A DNA stretch of 64,000 bases from positions 1-64,000 of the forward strand of contig MEPO01000013.1 of assembly GCA_001769805.1 (NCBI GenBank). Reading direction: 5' to 3'. The position numbers and the translations under genes were made by a program. This document shows positions 7,587 to 15,618 of this stretch, in pieces (the stretch's first letter is position 1; each line of letters begins with the position of its first letter). The stretch comes from Bdellovibrionales bacterium GWA1_52_35. GTDB lineage: Bacteria > Bdellovibrionota > UBA1018. A model generated the notes under the pieces. The model worked only from the letters and a program-made list of their open reading frames with translations, was not told the DNA's origin and made no database searches.

Positions 7587-7602
7587 TGGCATAACGCGTG
7601 CT
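7587..7602 (+). promoter_or_regulatory. Sigma-54 promoter of ric-norZ
   Basis: TGGCATAACGCGTGCT has the GG and GC dinucleotides exactly ten bases apart, as required for -24/-12 promoters. It lies directly downstream of the NorR-type site and about 30-45 bases ahead of the ric start codon. Confidence 0.8.
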
Positions 7603-7630
7603 GAAGATGCCTCCCATACAGGAGAACCTA

Positions 7631-8302
7631 ATGTCATTTGATACACAAACCCATCTTTCAACAATTGCTGTAAAAAACCCCCGAAGCATTGCCGTATTCC
7701 GAAAATACGGCCTAGACTTTTGCTGTGGAGGCGCACGCCCCCTGGTCGACGTCTGTCAGGAAATGAAGCTCGATACTCACAAGGTATTGGGTGAGATCCT
7801 GAGCACTCTATCGCTTCCCCTAGAAGCGAACTGGGAGACCGAGCCCGCTTCAAAACTCATTGAGCACATCCTCGTCTCTTTCCATCAGAAACACAGGAAC
7901 GACCTGGCCATCCTGATCCCTCTGGCACGCAAAGTCGAAGCTGTTCATGCAGAAAATTCTAAGACTCCAAAGGGAATCCACGAACTCCTGAAAACCGTCG
8001 CCGACGCAATGGAAGAACACATGCTCAAGGAGGAAAACATCCTCTTTCCCTGGATCCTCAACAACGGCGCAACACCGCCTTACGCCCCCATTCAGGTGAT
8101 GATGAGCGAGCATCTGAGTCATAAGGAAAAATTGATCCAGCTTCGAGCCACTTGCCATGATTTCAACTTTCCGCACGAGGCGTGTGCCAGCTGGCGCGCT
8201 CTCTACACCGGAGTGGAGCAGCTCATCGCCGACCTCATGGAACATATTCACCTTGAAAACAACGTCCTCTTCCCCATGGCCCTCAGTGAGAAATCCCTAT
8301 GA
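7631..8302 (+). CDS. ric: Iron-sulfur cluster repair protein Ric (YtfE/ScdA)
   Basis: This 223-residue di-iron protein repairs nitrosatively or oxidatively damaged Fe-S clusters. An N-terminal ScdA_N domain carries DFCCGG. A hemerythrin-like bundle follows with the expected His/Glu ligands (VSFHQKHRND, MEEHMLKEEN, SEHLSHKE, MEHIHLENN). I start at the ATG at 7631 behind AGGAGA. The upstream in-frame start at 7598 lies inside the sigma-54 promoter and cannot be used from it. The stop overlaps the ATG of norZ (ATGA), so the two are translated as a unit. Confidence 0.93.
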   Translation: MSFDTQTHLSTIAVKNPRSIAVFRKYGLDFCCGGARPLVDVCQEMKLDTHKVLGEILSTLSLPLEANWETEPASKLIEHILVSFHQKHRNDLAILIPLARKVEAVHAENSKTPKGIHELLKTVADAMEEHMLKEENILFPWILNNGATPPYAPIQVMMSEHLSHKEKLIQLRATCHDFNFPHEACASWRALYTGVEQLIADLMEHIHLENNVLFPMALSEKSL

Positions 8303-10587
8303 TCTCGAATCGCAAACATTGGCTGACACTCTTATCTGTTCTCATCATCGCCTTCTCCATTCTGGGATTCCTCGGGCGCGAAGTTTATCGACAGGCGCCT
8401 CCCATCCCGCAGAAAATCATGACCCCCTCGGGCGAGGTAGTGATCACGCACGACGAAATCATGGAAGGTCAGATCATCTGGCAGTCCATTGGCGGCCAGC
8501 AAGTCGGAAGCGTCTGGGGACATGGCGCTTATCAGGCTCCTGACTGGACAGCTGACTGGCTACACCGCGAGCTGGAGAATTCCGCCGACCTCGTCGCTGC
8601 CGAAAAGTTCCAGGCGAAGTTCGTCGATTTGTCAGAAGACAAGAAAGCGGTCGTAAAAAGCGAACTCAAGCACGCCTATCGAACAAATACCTACGATGAA
8701 AAATCCGGCACGGCCACACTGAGCGGCTTCCGGGTTGAAGCGGTTCGCAAGAATCTCGGCTACTACTCGGCACTCTTCAGCAATACGGCCGAGTACAAGC
8801 ACCTCCGGGAAAGCTATGCGATCCAGGACGATATCCTCATTCAGCCTGATCGGCGCGAACTCATGGGAAAATTCTTCTTCTGGACCGCATGGGCAGCTGC
8901 CACCAATCGCCCTGGAACCGAAGTGACTTACACAAATAACTGGCCACACGAGAAGCTCATCGATAACACCCCCTCCTCGGCCAATGTCATGTGGTCGATT
9001 GCGAGCGTTATCTTACTGCTGGTCTGCACGGGACTGCTCGTCTGGTATCTTTCTTTCAAACGCAAGGAAGAGGAATTAACGCAGGCCGAACTTCCCGTAC
9101 GTGATCCGCTCGAAGCCATTCAGCTTACGCCGTCCATGAAAGCCGTTGCCAAATATTGCGGAGTCGTGATTCTGCTTTTTGGCATTCAGGTCCTGCTCGG
9201 CGCAGTGACCGCGCACTACACGGTGGAAGGGCAGAATTTTTATGGCTTCCCCCTCTCGCAGTATCTCCCGTACTCACTCTCCCGGGTATGGCATATCCAG
9301 ACTGCGCTCTTTTGGATCGCCACCTCGTTTCTGGCGGCCGGACTATTCCTGGCTCCGATCGTCAACGGCGGGCGGGATCCCAAATTCCAGAGACTTGGTG
9401 TGAACGTGCTTTTCGGAGCGCTTCTGCTCGTGGTCGGCGGCTCCCTCACAGGAGAAGCGCTCGCCATTCACCAGAAGCTCAGTCTGGGCTCGAGCTTCTG
9501 GTTTGGAATCCAGGGCTATGAATACACGGATCTGGGCCGAATCTGGCAGATTGCTCTTTCCGTCGGTCTTGTCCTCTGGATGATCTTGATGCTTCGGTGT
9601 TTGATACCGGCGTTCAAGAAAAGCTCCAGTGATGCAAAACAGCTGCTGGTCCTTTTCGCCGGTGCGTCTGCCGCAATCGGCCTATTTTACTTTGCAGGCC
9701 TTTTCTACAGCGCAAAGTCTCACCTGTCTGTCATGGAATACTGGCGCTGGTGGGTGGTGCATCTCTGGGTGGAAGGCTTCTTTGAAGTTTTCGCAACAGT
9801 TTCGATGGCGTTTATTTTCTCAAAACTGGGACTCATCAAAGAAAGCAGTGCCACGCGCGCAAGCCTCTTCTCGGCATCGATCTTTCTGCTCGCAGGAATC
9901 CCTGGCACCTTCCATCACCTTTACTTCAGTGGTACCCCGATCGCGATTACTGCCGTGGGAGCCTGCTTCAGTGCCCTGGAAGTGGTTCCACTGCTGCTGA
10001 TCGGCATGGAAGCAATGGAAACCTCCAAAATGGCACTCAAGACAGAGTGGATGAAGCAGTACTACTGGCCGATTCGCTTCTTCGTCGCCGTGGCCTTCTG
10101 GAATTTCCTCGGTGCTGGCGTGTTCGGATTCATGATCAATCCCCCCATCGCGCTTTACTACATGCAGGGTTTGAACACGACGGCCGTACATGCCCATGCA
10201 GCGACTTTCGGTGTTTACGGCATGCTGTCTCTTGGGCTCGTGCTTTTTGTCTCCCGCAGACTGAAAGCAGGCATCTGGAAAGAGGCTCCTTTGAAAGTCG
10301 CTTTCTGGTCGATGAATATCGGACTGGGACTGATGATCGGCTTAAGCCTGCTGCCAATCGGCTTGATTCAAGCGTATTCAAGTATGGAACACGGTTTCTG
10401 GTACGCAAGAGGAACTGAGCTCATGCAAACCCCCCTGATCCAGAATCTCCGGTGGCTCCGCATTGTGGGTGACTCCATATTCCTGTTCGGCGTGGGTTCA
10501 CTCACCTGGTTCATGGTCGGCCTGCCGCTGGGTTACAGCCTCCAGCGGGCACCATCCCTAAAGGAAGGAAACCTGGAACTCGCTTGA
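8299..10587 (+). CDS. norZ: Quinol-dependent nitric oxide reductase (qNOR, NorZ)
   Basis: This 762-residue single-subunit NO reductase reduces two NO to N2O with electrons from quinol. It has an N-terminal extension of about 220 residues typical of qNOR (one anchor helix plus a cytochrome c-like fold without the haem motif), then the NorB catalytic core of about 12-14 helices. Visible active-site segments are VVHLWVEGFFEVFA (non-haem iron His and conserved Glu), GTFHHLYFSG (His pair) and TAVHAHAATFG (haem ligands). It is coupled to ric and controlled by the same sigma-54 promoter. Here it most likely serves NO detoxification, since no nitrite reductase is present. A terminator follows. Confidence 0.93.
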   Translation: MISNRKHWLTLLSVLIIAFSILGFLGREVYRQAPPIPQKIMTPSGEVVITHDEIMEGQIIWQSIGGQQVGSVWGHGAYQAPDWTADWLHRELENSADLVAAEKFQAKFVDLSEDKKAVVKSELKHAYRTNTYDEKSGTATLSGFRVEAVRKNLGYYSALFSNTAEYKHLRESYAIQDDILIQPDRRELMGKFFFWTAWAAATNRPGTEVTYTNNWPHEKLIDNTPSSANVMWSIASVILLLVCTGLLVWYLSFKRKEEELTQAELPVRDPLEAIQLTPSMKAVAKYCGVVILLFGIQVLLGAVTAHYTVEGQNFYGFPLSQYLPYSLSRVWHIQTALFWIATSFLAAGLFLAPIVNGGRDPKFQRLGVNVLFGALLLVVGGSLTGEALAIHQKLSLGSSFWFGIQGYEYTDLGRIWQIALSVGLVLWMILMLRCLIPAFKKSSSDAKQLLVLFAGASAAIGLFYFAGLFYSAKSHLSVMEYWRWWVVHLWVEGFFEVFATVSMAFIFSKLGLIKESSATRASLFSASIFLLAGIPGTFHHLYFSGTPIAITAVGACFSALEVVPLLLIGMEAMETSKMALKTEWMKQYYWPIRFFVAVAFWNFLGAGVFGFMINPPIALYYMQGLNTTAVHAHAATFGVYGMLSLGLVLFVSRRLKAGIWKEAPLKVAFWSMNIGLGLMIGLSLLPIGLIQAYSSMEHGFWYARGTELMQTPLIQNLRWLRIVGDSIFLFGVGSLTWFMVGLPLGYSLQRAPSLKEGNLELA

Positions 10588-10608
10588 TTAGCAGTTCTCT
10601 TGAAGCAC

Positions 10609-10653
10609 GAGACGGGCATCCTGGAAATTGGCCAGGATGCCCGTCTCATTTTT
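10609..10653 (+). terminator. Strong intrinsic terminator after norZ
   Basis: A perfect 16-base-pair stem (10609-10624 with 10632-10647), closed by a 7-base loop, is followed by ATTTTTA. It separates the NO detoxification operon from the next gene. Confidence 0.9.
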
Positions 10654-10720
10654 AGTCGGATGCCTGTTCAGGCGAATGATTTGCAGGACTCCAGAGAATC
10701 TCAAAAGCTTTGGAGGCCAA

Positions 10721-11269
10721 ATGAACACAAATAAAAATCGTTTAAAAATATTAATTTCTGCAGCCGGCATTTCAGCAGCTGTACTTCTCAGCACCGCCCT
10801 GCCACTACGCTCACAGGAGCCAGCAACTGGAAACGAAGCGGCAGTATCAAACGTCGTGAACCAGCACATTCATTCAGTCGCTTTGCGTACTGAGGATCTG
10901 ACCGAACTGATTTCACTTCTCACCAGTGACATCGATTCGGTGACACTGGAGTCGAGCACAGGCTATGACCAGGGATTCCGTAACGGCATTCCCCATACCC
11001 ACGCGATCGAACTCCGAAGGCCCCAGTTGCTCGAGCTGTTGAACACGGGTAGACTCACCGTCGAGTCGGGAATCGCACTGAATCACACACATCTATTCCG
11101 GTTCCTGGAAAAGGCCCAGTGCCCCATCATGGCTTCGCCAATTCCGTCACTTTCACCATCTCCGTCCCCTTCGCCTTCTCCCACACCCACAGCAACGCCT
11201 TCGCCCACCCTGTCTCCAACTCCCGAGCCAACGGTGACGCCGGGTCCGACGTTCACGATTTTATCTTGA
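10721..11269 (+). CDS. Exported HxH-repeat protein with Pro/Ser/Thr-rich tail
   Basis: I start at the ATG at 10721 behind TGGAGG; the longer frame from 10628 overlaps the terminator hairpin. The 182-residue product has a signal peptide (basic MNTNKNRLK, hydrophobic to about residue 30). It then carries a recurring unit in which an HxH pair and hydrophobic residues are followed by a Leu-rich helix and a V-x-S strand: H49-x-H51, H92-x-H94 and H122-x-H124. One cysteine (Cys134) precedes a tail of PSPSP/TPT repeats (about 140-178). The paired histidines suggest metal binding. Its position after the NO operon may or may not be functional, since a strong terminator intervenes. Confidence 0.75.
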   Translation: MNTNKNRLKILISAAGISAAVLLSTALPLRSQEPATGNEAAVSNVVNQHIHSVALRTEDLTELISLLTSDIDSVTLESSTGYDQGFRNGIPHTHAIELRRPQLLELLNTGRLTVESGIALNHTHLFRFLEKAQCPIMASPIPSLSPSPSPSPSPTPTATPSPTLSPTPEPTVTPGPTFTILS

Positions 11270-12220
11270 AGTACGCTCGCACTGATTTAAGAACTCAAGC
11301 GATGCTTTCAGCAAGTTCAGACGCTCCTGCAGTGACAGAGTCTGCGGGAGCGCCTGGATTTTAAATCCTAGAACACTTGGGCTACCTGCAATCGCCAGTG
11401 CTGCAGAGACCGCTGTTCGTGTCATGAGCGAATTAGGATACTGAGACGCAAAGGGCGCATGCGAATCCGACCAACTTCCATAAACCGGATCCGATGCACA
11501 AACGCCCGAAAACATCAGACCATTCAAAACACCACTATTCTTCGCCAAAGCAAGGTGCTCAAGAGGGGCTGTGACATCACGTTTTTCCAAAACTGACCTG
11601 CCCCAGTTGATGAGCACGCCGCAAGCTGTCCGGCATTGTTCTGTCTGCCGCAGAGCACTGATTTCATCTTCCAGAGAAAGGAATCCTTTTGCAGGCGCCC
11701 ATATAGGATTGAACGCGTCGCAATGTTCGATGGAAATATCTGCTCCATTCCAATCCCATTCACGGATTTGAGACAGCGACTCCGCCAGCCGACTTCGAGA
11801 CGAACTCACGCCTGGGCTTCCGCGAGATGGCGCGCTATGAAGGAGGACGCTCACCACCGCCTGACGCCCCAGAAAATCATTCAGCTGTTCGACCGCCACT
11901 TGCGCCTGCTTCACGAAAGCCAGCGCGGCTACACGTCCCTCCCGATCGGCAGAGGCTAATCCAAAATGTGGATCCGCTTTGAGCCGCTCCATGGTTCCAG
12001 GAATGCATGTCAGCAGGAACTCCCAATCTGGCCGAATATTATTTAGAAACCAGTCTGAGTCGTCACGATGCAAGGAGCCGTGGAACGGATGCTCCAAACC
12101 CCTGAGCTGCTGAAGTTCGCGGAGAGCTGCAAAATAGGCCGACTCCTGAACAGGGTCCCAGTTCCCGGTAGAGGAGGAGGCAGCATAAGCACCGACAAAG
12201 TAATGAGGACCTGTTTTCAT
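11261..12220 (-). CDS. DUF4862 family protein
   Basis: This 319-residue cytoplasmic protein matches my recollection of the DUF4862 family: it opens with a FVGAYAASS motif and has a TIM-barrel-like succession of strands ending in conserved acidic and His residues (DISIEHCDAFNP, GVLINWGRS, LMFSGVCASD). Sugar-phosphate isomerase-like or hydrolase activity is conceivable from the fold, but none is established. The start lies 4 bases after the stop of the small ORF upstream, so the two are one operon. Its 3' end overlaps the end of the convergent exported-protein gene by 9 bases. Confidence 0.75.
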   Translation of the reverse strand: MKTGPHYFVGAYAASSSTGNWDPVQESAYFAALRELQQLRGLEHPFHGSLHRDDSDWFLNNIRPDWEFLLTCIPGTMERLKADPHFGLASADREGRVAALAFVKQAQVAVEQLNDFLGRQAVVSVLLHSAPSRGSPGVSSSRSRLAESLSQIREWDWNGADISIEHCDAFNPIWAPAKGFLSLEDEISALRQTEQCRTACGVLINWGRSVLEKRDVTAPLEHLALAKNSGVLNGLMFSGVCASDPVYGSWSDSHAPFASQYPNSLMTRTAVSAALAIAGSPSVLGFKIQALPQTLSLQERLNLLKASLEFLNQCERTSR

Positions 12221-12224
12221 CTAA

Positions 12225-12422
12225 TTAAAATGAAACCGACAGAACGAGTTTAAACAGAGCGTCTTGAGATTTGTTGTCCAGCACCTTTGAGTAATCATAA
12301 ATGATCACGAATTCTCCCAGCTTTCCGGCTTCGACGCCGGCCTTGAAGCGATTTCGGACAGCTACAGCATCCATTTTTTCAGTGCCTGAAAAAAGGCCAA
12401 CTAAATAATGATAGAATTTCAT
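12225..12422 (-). CDS. Small protein (65 residues), unknown
   Basis: I choose the ATG at 12422, preceded by GGAAG at 7 bases. The frame extends to 12524 but the extra N-terminal 34 residues have no ribosome-binding site. The product begins MKFYHYLVGLFSG and contains KLGEFVIIYDYSKVLD. It has no signal peptide and no recognised family. The 4-base gap to the DUF4862 gene argues that it is real and translated together with it. Confidence 0.5.
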   Translation of the reverse strand: MKFYHYLVGLFSGTEKMDAVAVRNRFKAGVEAGKLGEFVIIYDYSKVLDNKSQDALFKLVLSVSF

Positions 12423-12571
12423 GAGTTTTCTTCCAAAAATCGCGCTCTTTTCCAGTATACACGTAACTGTCCATACCACTCGGCTTTTGCTTACCCGTGT
12501 CAATTCGGACATGAAGACCACCACAATTTGACCTCAAAAACGCTATTAAGGCACTCTCGCAAGGAGTTAAA

Positions 12572-12599
12572 TTGAAATAGCTTTATGTTCTGCTAGACT
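12572..12599 (+). promoter_or_regulatory. Promoter of the PP2C gene with near-leaderless start
   Basis: TTGAAA (12572-12577) and TAGACT (12594-12599) are spaced by 16 bases. The start would be near 12606, five bases before the ATG at 12611. The TTG codon at 12599 is thus within the promoter and is not the start. Confidence 0.45.
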
Positions 12600-12610
12600 T
12601 GGATCTTCAT

Positions 12611-13918
12611 ATGTACAAATTTTCGGGCACGGGGCTTTCTGATCGCGGGCGCAATCGCCAGAACAATGAAGACTACTTTGTCATTGAACAAAGTCTGGGG
12701 TTATTCATTCTTTGTGACGGAGTGGGCGGGCATAACTCCGGAGAGGTCGCGAGCGCCGTCTGTGCGAAAACAGTTCTGGATGTGATGCAGCGTGAGCGTG
12801 AAAAAATCGAAAAATATCACGAAAACCCAAGTCCGGAATTGCGCAAGCAGCTCACCCAGTTGATTTATGCCGCGCTTCAGGAGGCGAACGAAGCGGTGAC
12901 GGCACTCTCGGTTCAGGGCCTGCCTACTGAGGGTCTCGCTACCACTGCCGAGGTCCTGCTTATTCTGCCGAATTATGCACTGCTCGGCCATGTCGGTGAT
13001 AGTCGAACGTATATTTCGCGCGCCGGAACGGTTTACCAGCTCAGCATGGATCACAAGTTTGCAGTTGAAATGGTTAAAAACGGTACCTGGGACCAGGCCA
13101 TGGCCGCCCAGAGTCCCTTTGCCAACACCCTGACCCGAGCGGTGGGTGCCCAGGAAGTGGTTCAGCCCGATATTCTTGAAATCGAAATCACCGCAGATGA
13201 TCTCTTCGTCATGTGTACCGATGGGTTTTCGGATTACTTTGACACCCAGGATATTCAGAGACTCATCTCCGGTGCCGGGCCCAAAGCGACTCCCGCAGAA
13301 CTTCCCAAAGTTCTGATTGATGCCGCAAATCAAAAAGGCGGTAAAGATAACATCACTGCCCTTGTCGCCAAAATCACTGAAAGGCAAGCGAATTCAGTCA
13401 AACCGATCGATGTGGTTCTGAAACAGGAATCCCTCGGAAAAGTACCCCTATTTTGCTATTTGAGTTTTGCTGAAATCACAAAAATTCTTGCCATTGCGTC
13501 CGTGAAAAGTCTCAAGAAAGGGGAAATCCTTTTCAAGGAAAACGACCCCGCCACGGAAATGTTCGTGATCGTCAGCGGGACGGCACAGGTCCGAAAAGGA
13601 TCAGAGCTTCTTACGGAACTCCAACACGGCGCCTCGATCGGTGAAATGGCAATCCTGGATCAATCTCTCAGGTCTGCCACAATTACAGCTAGAGAAGATG
13701 CCGTATTGCTCGTAATCCCGAGAGCCGCGCTCATGCGATTACTGCAACAGGACCATGGAATCGCCGTAAAATTCCTTTGGGCCATGAGTCAGGAGCTGGA
13801 TCGCAGGCTCCGCAGTACCAGCCAAAGCCTGATGGAGGCCCGAAAGATTCTGGCCGAGAAGAGAGAACGGGACGACCTCCCCTTCGTCTGCGATGATATT
13901 CCGATAAAAAATTTCTAA
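12611..13918 (+). CDS. PP2C-type protein phosphatase fused to a cNMP-binding domain
   Basis: This 435-residue protein has a PP2C Ser/Thr phosphatase at residues about 1-245, with the metal-binding motifs NEDYF, LCDGVGGH, GHVGDSR, CTDGFSDYF and GGKDNIT. A cyclic-nucleotide-binding domain follows at about 265-385. The binding cassette retains the Glu and Arg that contact ribose and phosphate in CRP/PKA domains (GEMAIL followed by RSAT), so it may still bind a cyclic nucleotide. Regulation of phosphatase activity by cAMP or cGMP is the obvious inference. No kinase gene lies beside it. The next gene follows after 38 bases on the same strand. Confidence 0.88.
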   Translation: MYKFSGTGLSDRGRNRQNNEDYFVIEQSLGLFILCDGVGGHNSGEVASAVCAKTVLDVMQREREKIEKYHENPSPELRKQLTQLIYAALQEANEAVTALSVQGLPTEGLATTAEVLLILPNYALLGHVGDSRTYISRAGTVYQLSMDHKFAVEMVKNGTWDQAMAAQSPFANTLTRAVGAQEVVQPDILEIEITADDLFVMCTDGFSDYFDTQDIQRLISGAGPKATPAELPKVLIDAANQKGGKDNITALVAKITERQANSVKPIDVVLKQESLGKVPLFCYLSFAEITKILAIASVKSLKKGEILFKENDPATEMFVIVSGTAQVRKGSELLTELQHGASIGEMAILDQSLRSATITAREDAVLLVIPRAALMRLLQQDHGIAVKFLWAMSQELDRRLRSTSQSLMEARKILAEKRERDDLPFVCDDIPIKNF

Positions 13919-13956
13919 ACTGACGGCGAGCATGGAGGTTGCATTACGGCCCTCCG

Positions 13957-15618
13957 ATGTTTTTTGTGAAATTCGTTTTATCTGCCTTTCTTCTAATCGC
14001 TTCTCAAACTGCCGTTGCAGAGCCTCTGGGAAATCCTTCGGCAGGCCTCCGGCACCTGATTTTCAAATTCGGCGGGCTTTTTCTGCTGGATTATGACCGC
14101 TCTGAGCACCTGATTAACCAAACGGATGGAGGTGACTCCATCGTCCTTGATGACTACCGAAATGGTTTCCGGTTGATTCAGAATGAAACGAAAGCTCTCG
14201 GCATCGATATCGCGTTTAATTTTGCAATCCCGACAAACGTTCCAGTCGGCCTGGATCTTCTGGCCGGCACAAACGTGTCCTTTGATCGGTTTGCGCCAAC
14301 GCGGGATGCAGCCAGCAAAATGCAAAAGCCCCGCCTGCCTTCACGAGCCCCCGATCTCACGGACTGGTCTGAAGGAGATAATGTTTTGTTCCTCGCACGC
14401 GGTGGCGTGGGCTTCTCTGTCGGCGCTGACTGGAACCATGTCGCGGGACCGGCTGCCTACTTCTTCGCCGAGGGTGACTGGTATGTTTACATCGAAAAAT
14501 ACAGCCCGAACCACGCCTACGTGAAAGTCACGAACAGCCAGATCCTTTCGCTCGGCGTTGTGGGCAACAGCGTCGTTGCGGGCCTGGGTATCGAGGCCTT
14601 CAAGGAAGCCGATCAAGGTTTTTCGTTCAGATACGACCTGAATGATCCCACCGCCGCAAAAGCCTACGAAGACGCAATTCGCGGGAATTTTGAGCCTTCC
14701 GAAAAATTCGCGGATGCCGGAACCTTTGTGTCCCGGGCGGCCACGAACCAAACTGCCTGGCTCGGATTGGTCCGTTACTGGTATTTCGGCGTACCCTTCC
14801 TCGCAAGCATCAACGGCAATACGGGACAGATCCATTCCAGAACCAGTGTCCTGAATCATGAAAATGGAAATCGCTCAACAATTTACAGCGGTTTGTATGT
14901 CGACCACTTGCGAACGGGAGGCTGGCTCAGCAAGCATGCGATGAGCATCAATAACTTCATCGGCTCCCGATATATTGAGAAGGGTCCCAACGGCCAGATC
15001 TCTTCTGGTTACCTGGGACAATATCTTTGGGCGTGGGAAAGTTCTAAAGGTTCTTACCGAAAAATACATAAACACCTCGCTGCGCTAGTAGCCAAAACAG
15101 GCCTCGAAAGCCTGCTTTCCATCAACATTCCCGAAGAGAATAAATTGGGCTATCTCAACATGCAGTTTCAGGCGAATCTGCCACAGGAAACAGTTGATTT
15201 ACTGATGGAATGGGCAACAGGTTTCCAGGAAACGGGGGCGGACCTCCTGATGCAGAGCAGCCAGAAGGGCATAGAGACCTACTTCAGCGCGGGTCAGGAC
15301 TCTCTGGGCATCTGCGAAGCCTCCGTCCAGGATATCGGAGAATGCAAAGCGAGAATGGTCCGCGAAACCCGTCGAGCCACGCGGAAACTAATGCTCCAGC
15401 TCAAGGCAATGGCGGTTACCAAGAATACCGATTTTCCCGCATTCGTTCGACACTTTGGCGAATTTGGAAAGCAGATGGCCACCAATCGGTTCACGTTCAG
15501 TCAAATTCTCGAGCTGACCCAGAAAGCCCCTCTCGAGATGACCTTCTCCATGGGCGGAGAACGGATATCCATTCTCCGCAAAGTCATTACCCGGAGCCAA
15601 AATCAGCTACTCCAGTGA
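13957..15618 (+). CDS. Large exported protein of unknown function
   Basis: The ATG at 13957 starts a good signal peptide (MFFVKFVLSAFLLIASQTAVA), giving 553 residues. A TTG at 13939 would add six residues. The body is rich in aromatic and beta-prone segments (YFFAEGDWYVYIEKYS, RYWYFGVPFLASING) and resembles neither a porin nor a known enzyme to me. The only Shine-Dalgarno (GGAGG, 13934-13938) can pair with CCTCC at 13951-13955, just before the ATG. The 38-base gap makes co-transcription with the PP2C-cNMP gene likely. Its stop overlaps the end of the convergent lipoprotein gene by 12 bases. Confidence 0.75.
   Translation: MFFVKFVLSAFLLIASQTAVAEPLGNPSAGLRHLIFKFGGLFLLDYDRSEHLINQTDGGDSIVLDDYRNGFRLIQNETKALGIDIAFNFAIPTNVPVGLDLLAGTNVSFDRFAPTRDAASKMQKPRLPSRAPDLTDWSEGDNVLFLARGGVGFSVGADWNHVAGPAAYFFAEGDWYVYIEKYSPNHAYVKVTNSQILSLGVVGNSVVAGLGIEAFKEADQGFSFRYDLNDPTAAKAYEDAIRGNFEPSEKFADAGTFVSRAATNQTAWLGLVRYWYFGVPFLASINGNTGQIHSRTSVLNHENGNRSTIYSGLYVDHLRTGGWLSKHAMSINNFIGSRYIEKGPNGQISSGYLGQYLWAWESSKGSYRKIHKHLAALVAKTGLESLLSINIPEENKLGYLNMQFQANLPQETVDLLMEWATGFQETGADLLMQSSQKGIETYFSAGQDSLGICEASVQDIGECKARMVRETRRATRKLMLQLKAMAVTKNTDFPAFVRHFGEFGKQMATNRFTFSQILELTQKAPLEMTFSMGGERISILRKVITRSQNQLLQ

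Noticed and set aside
7598..7630. N-terminal extension of Ric from 7598
   Set aside because: The codon lies inside the sigma-54 -12 region, upstream of the predicted transcript start; the ATG at 7631 has an AGGAGA sequence.
10628..10720. N-terminal extension of the HxH protein
   Set aside because: It reads through the norZ terminator hairpin and destroys the signal peptide; the ATG at 10721 has TGGAGG upstream.
12701..13387. 228-codon minus-strand open frame
   Set aside because: It is a shadow of the PP2C domain with no start signals.
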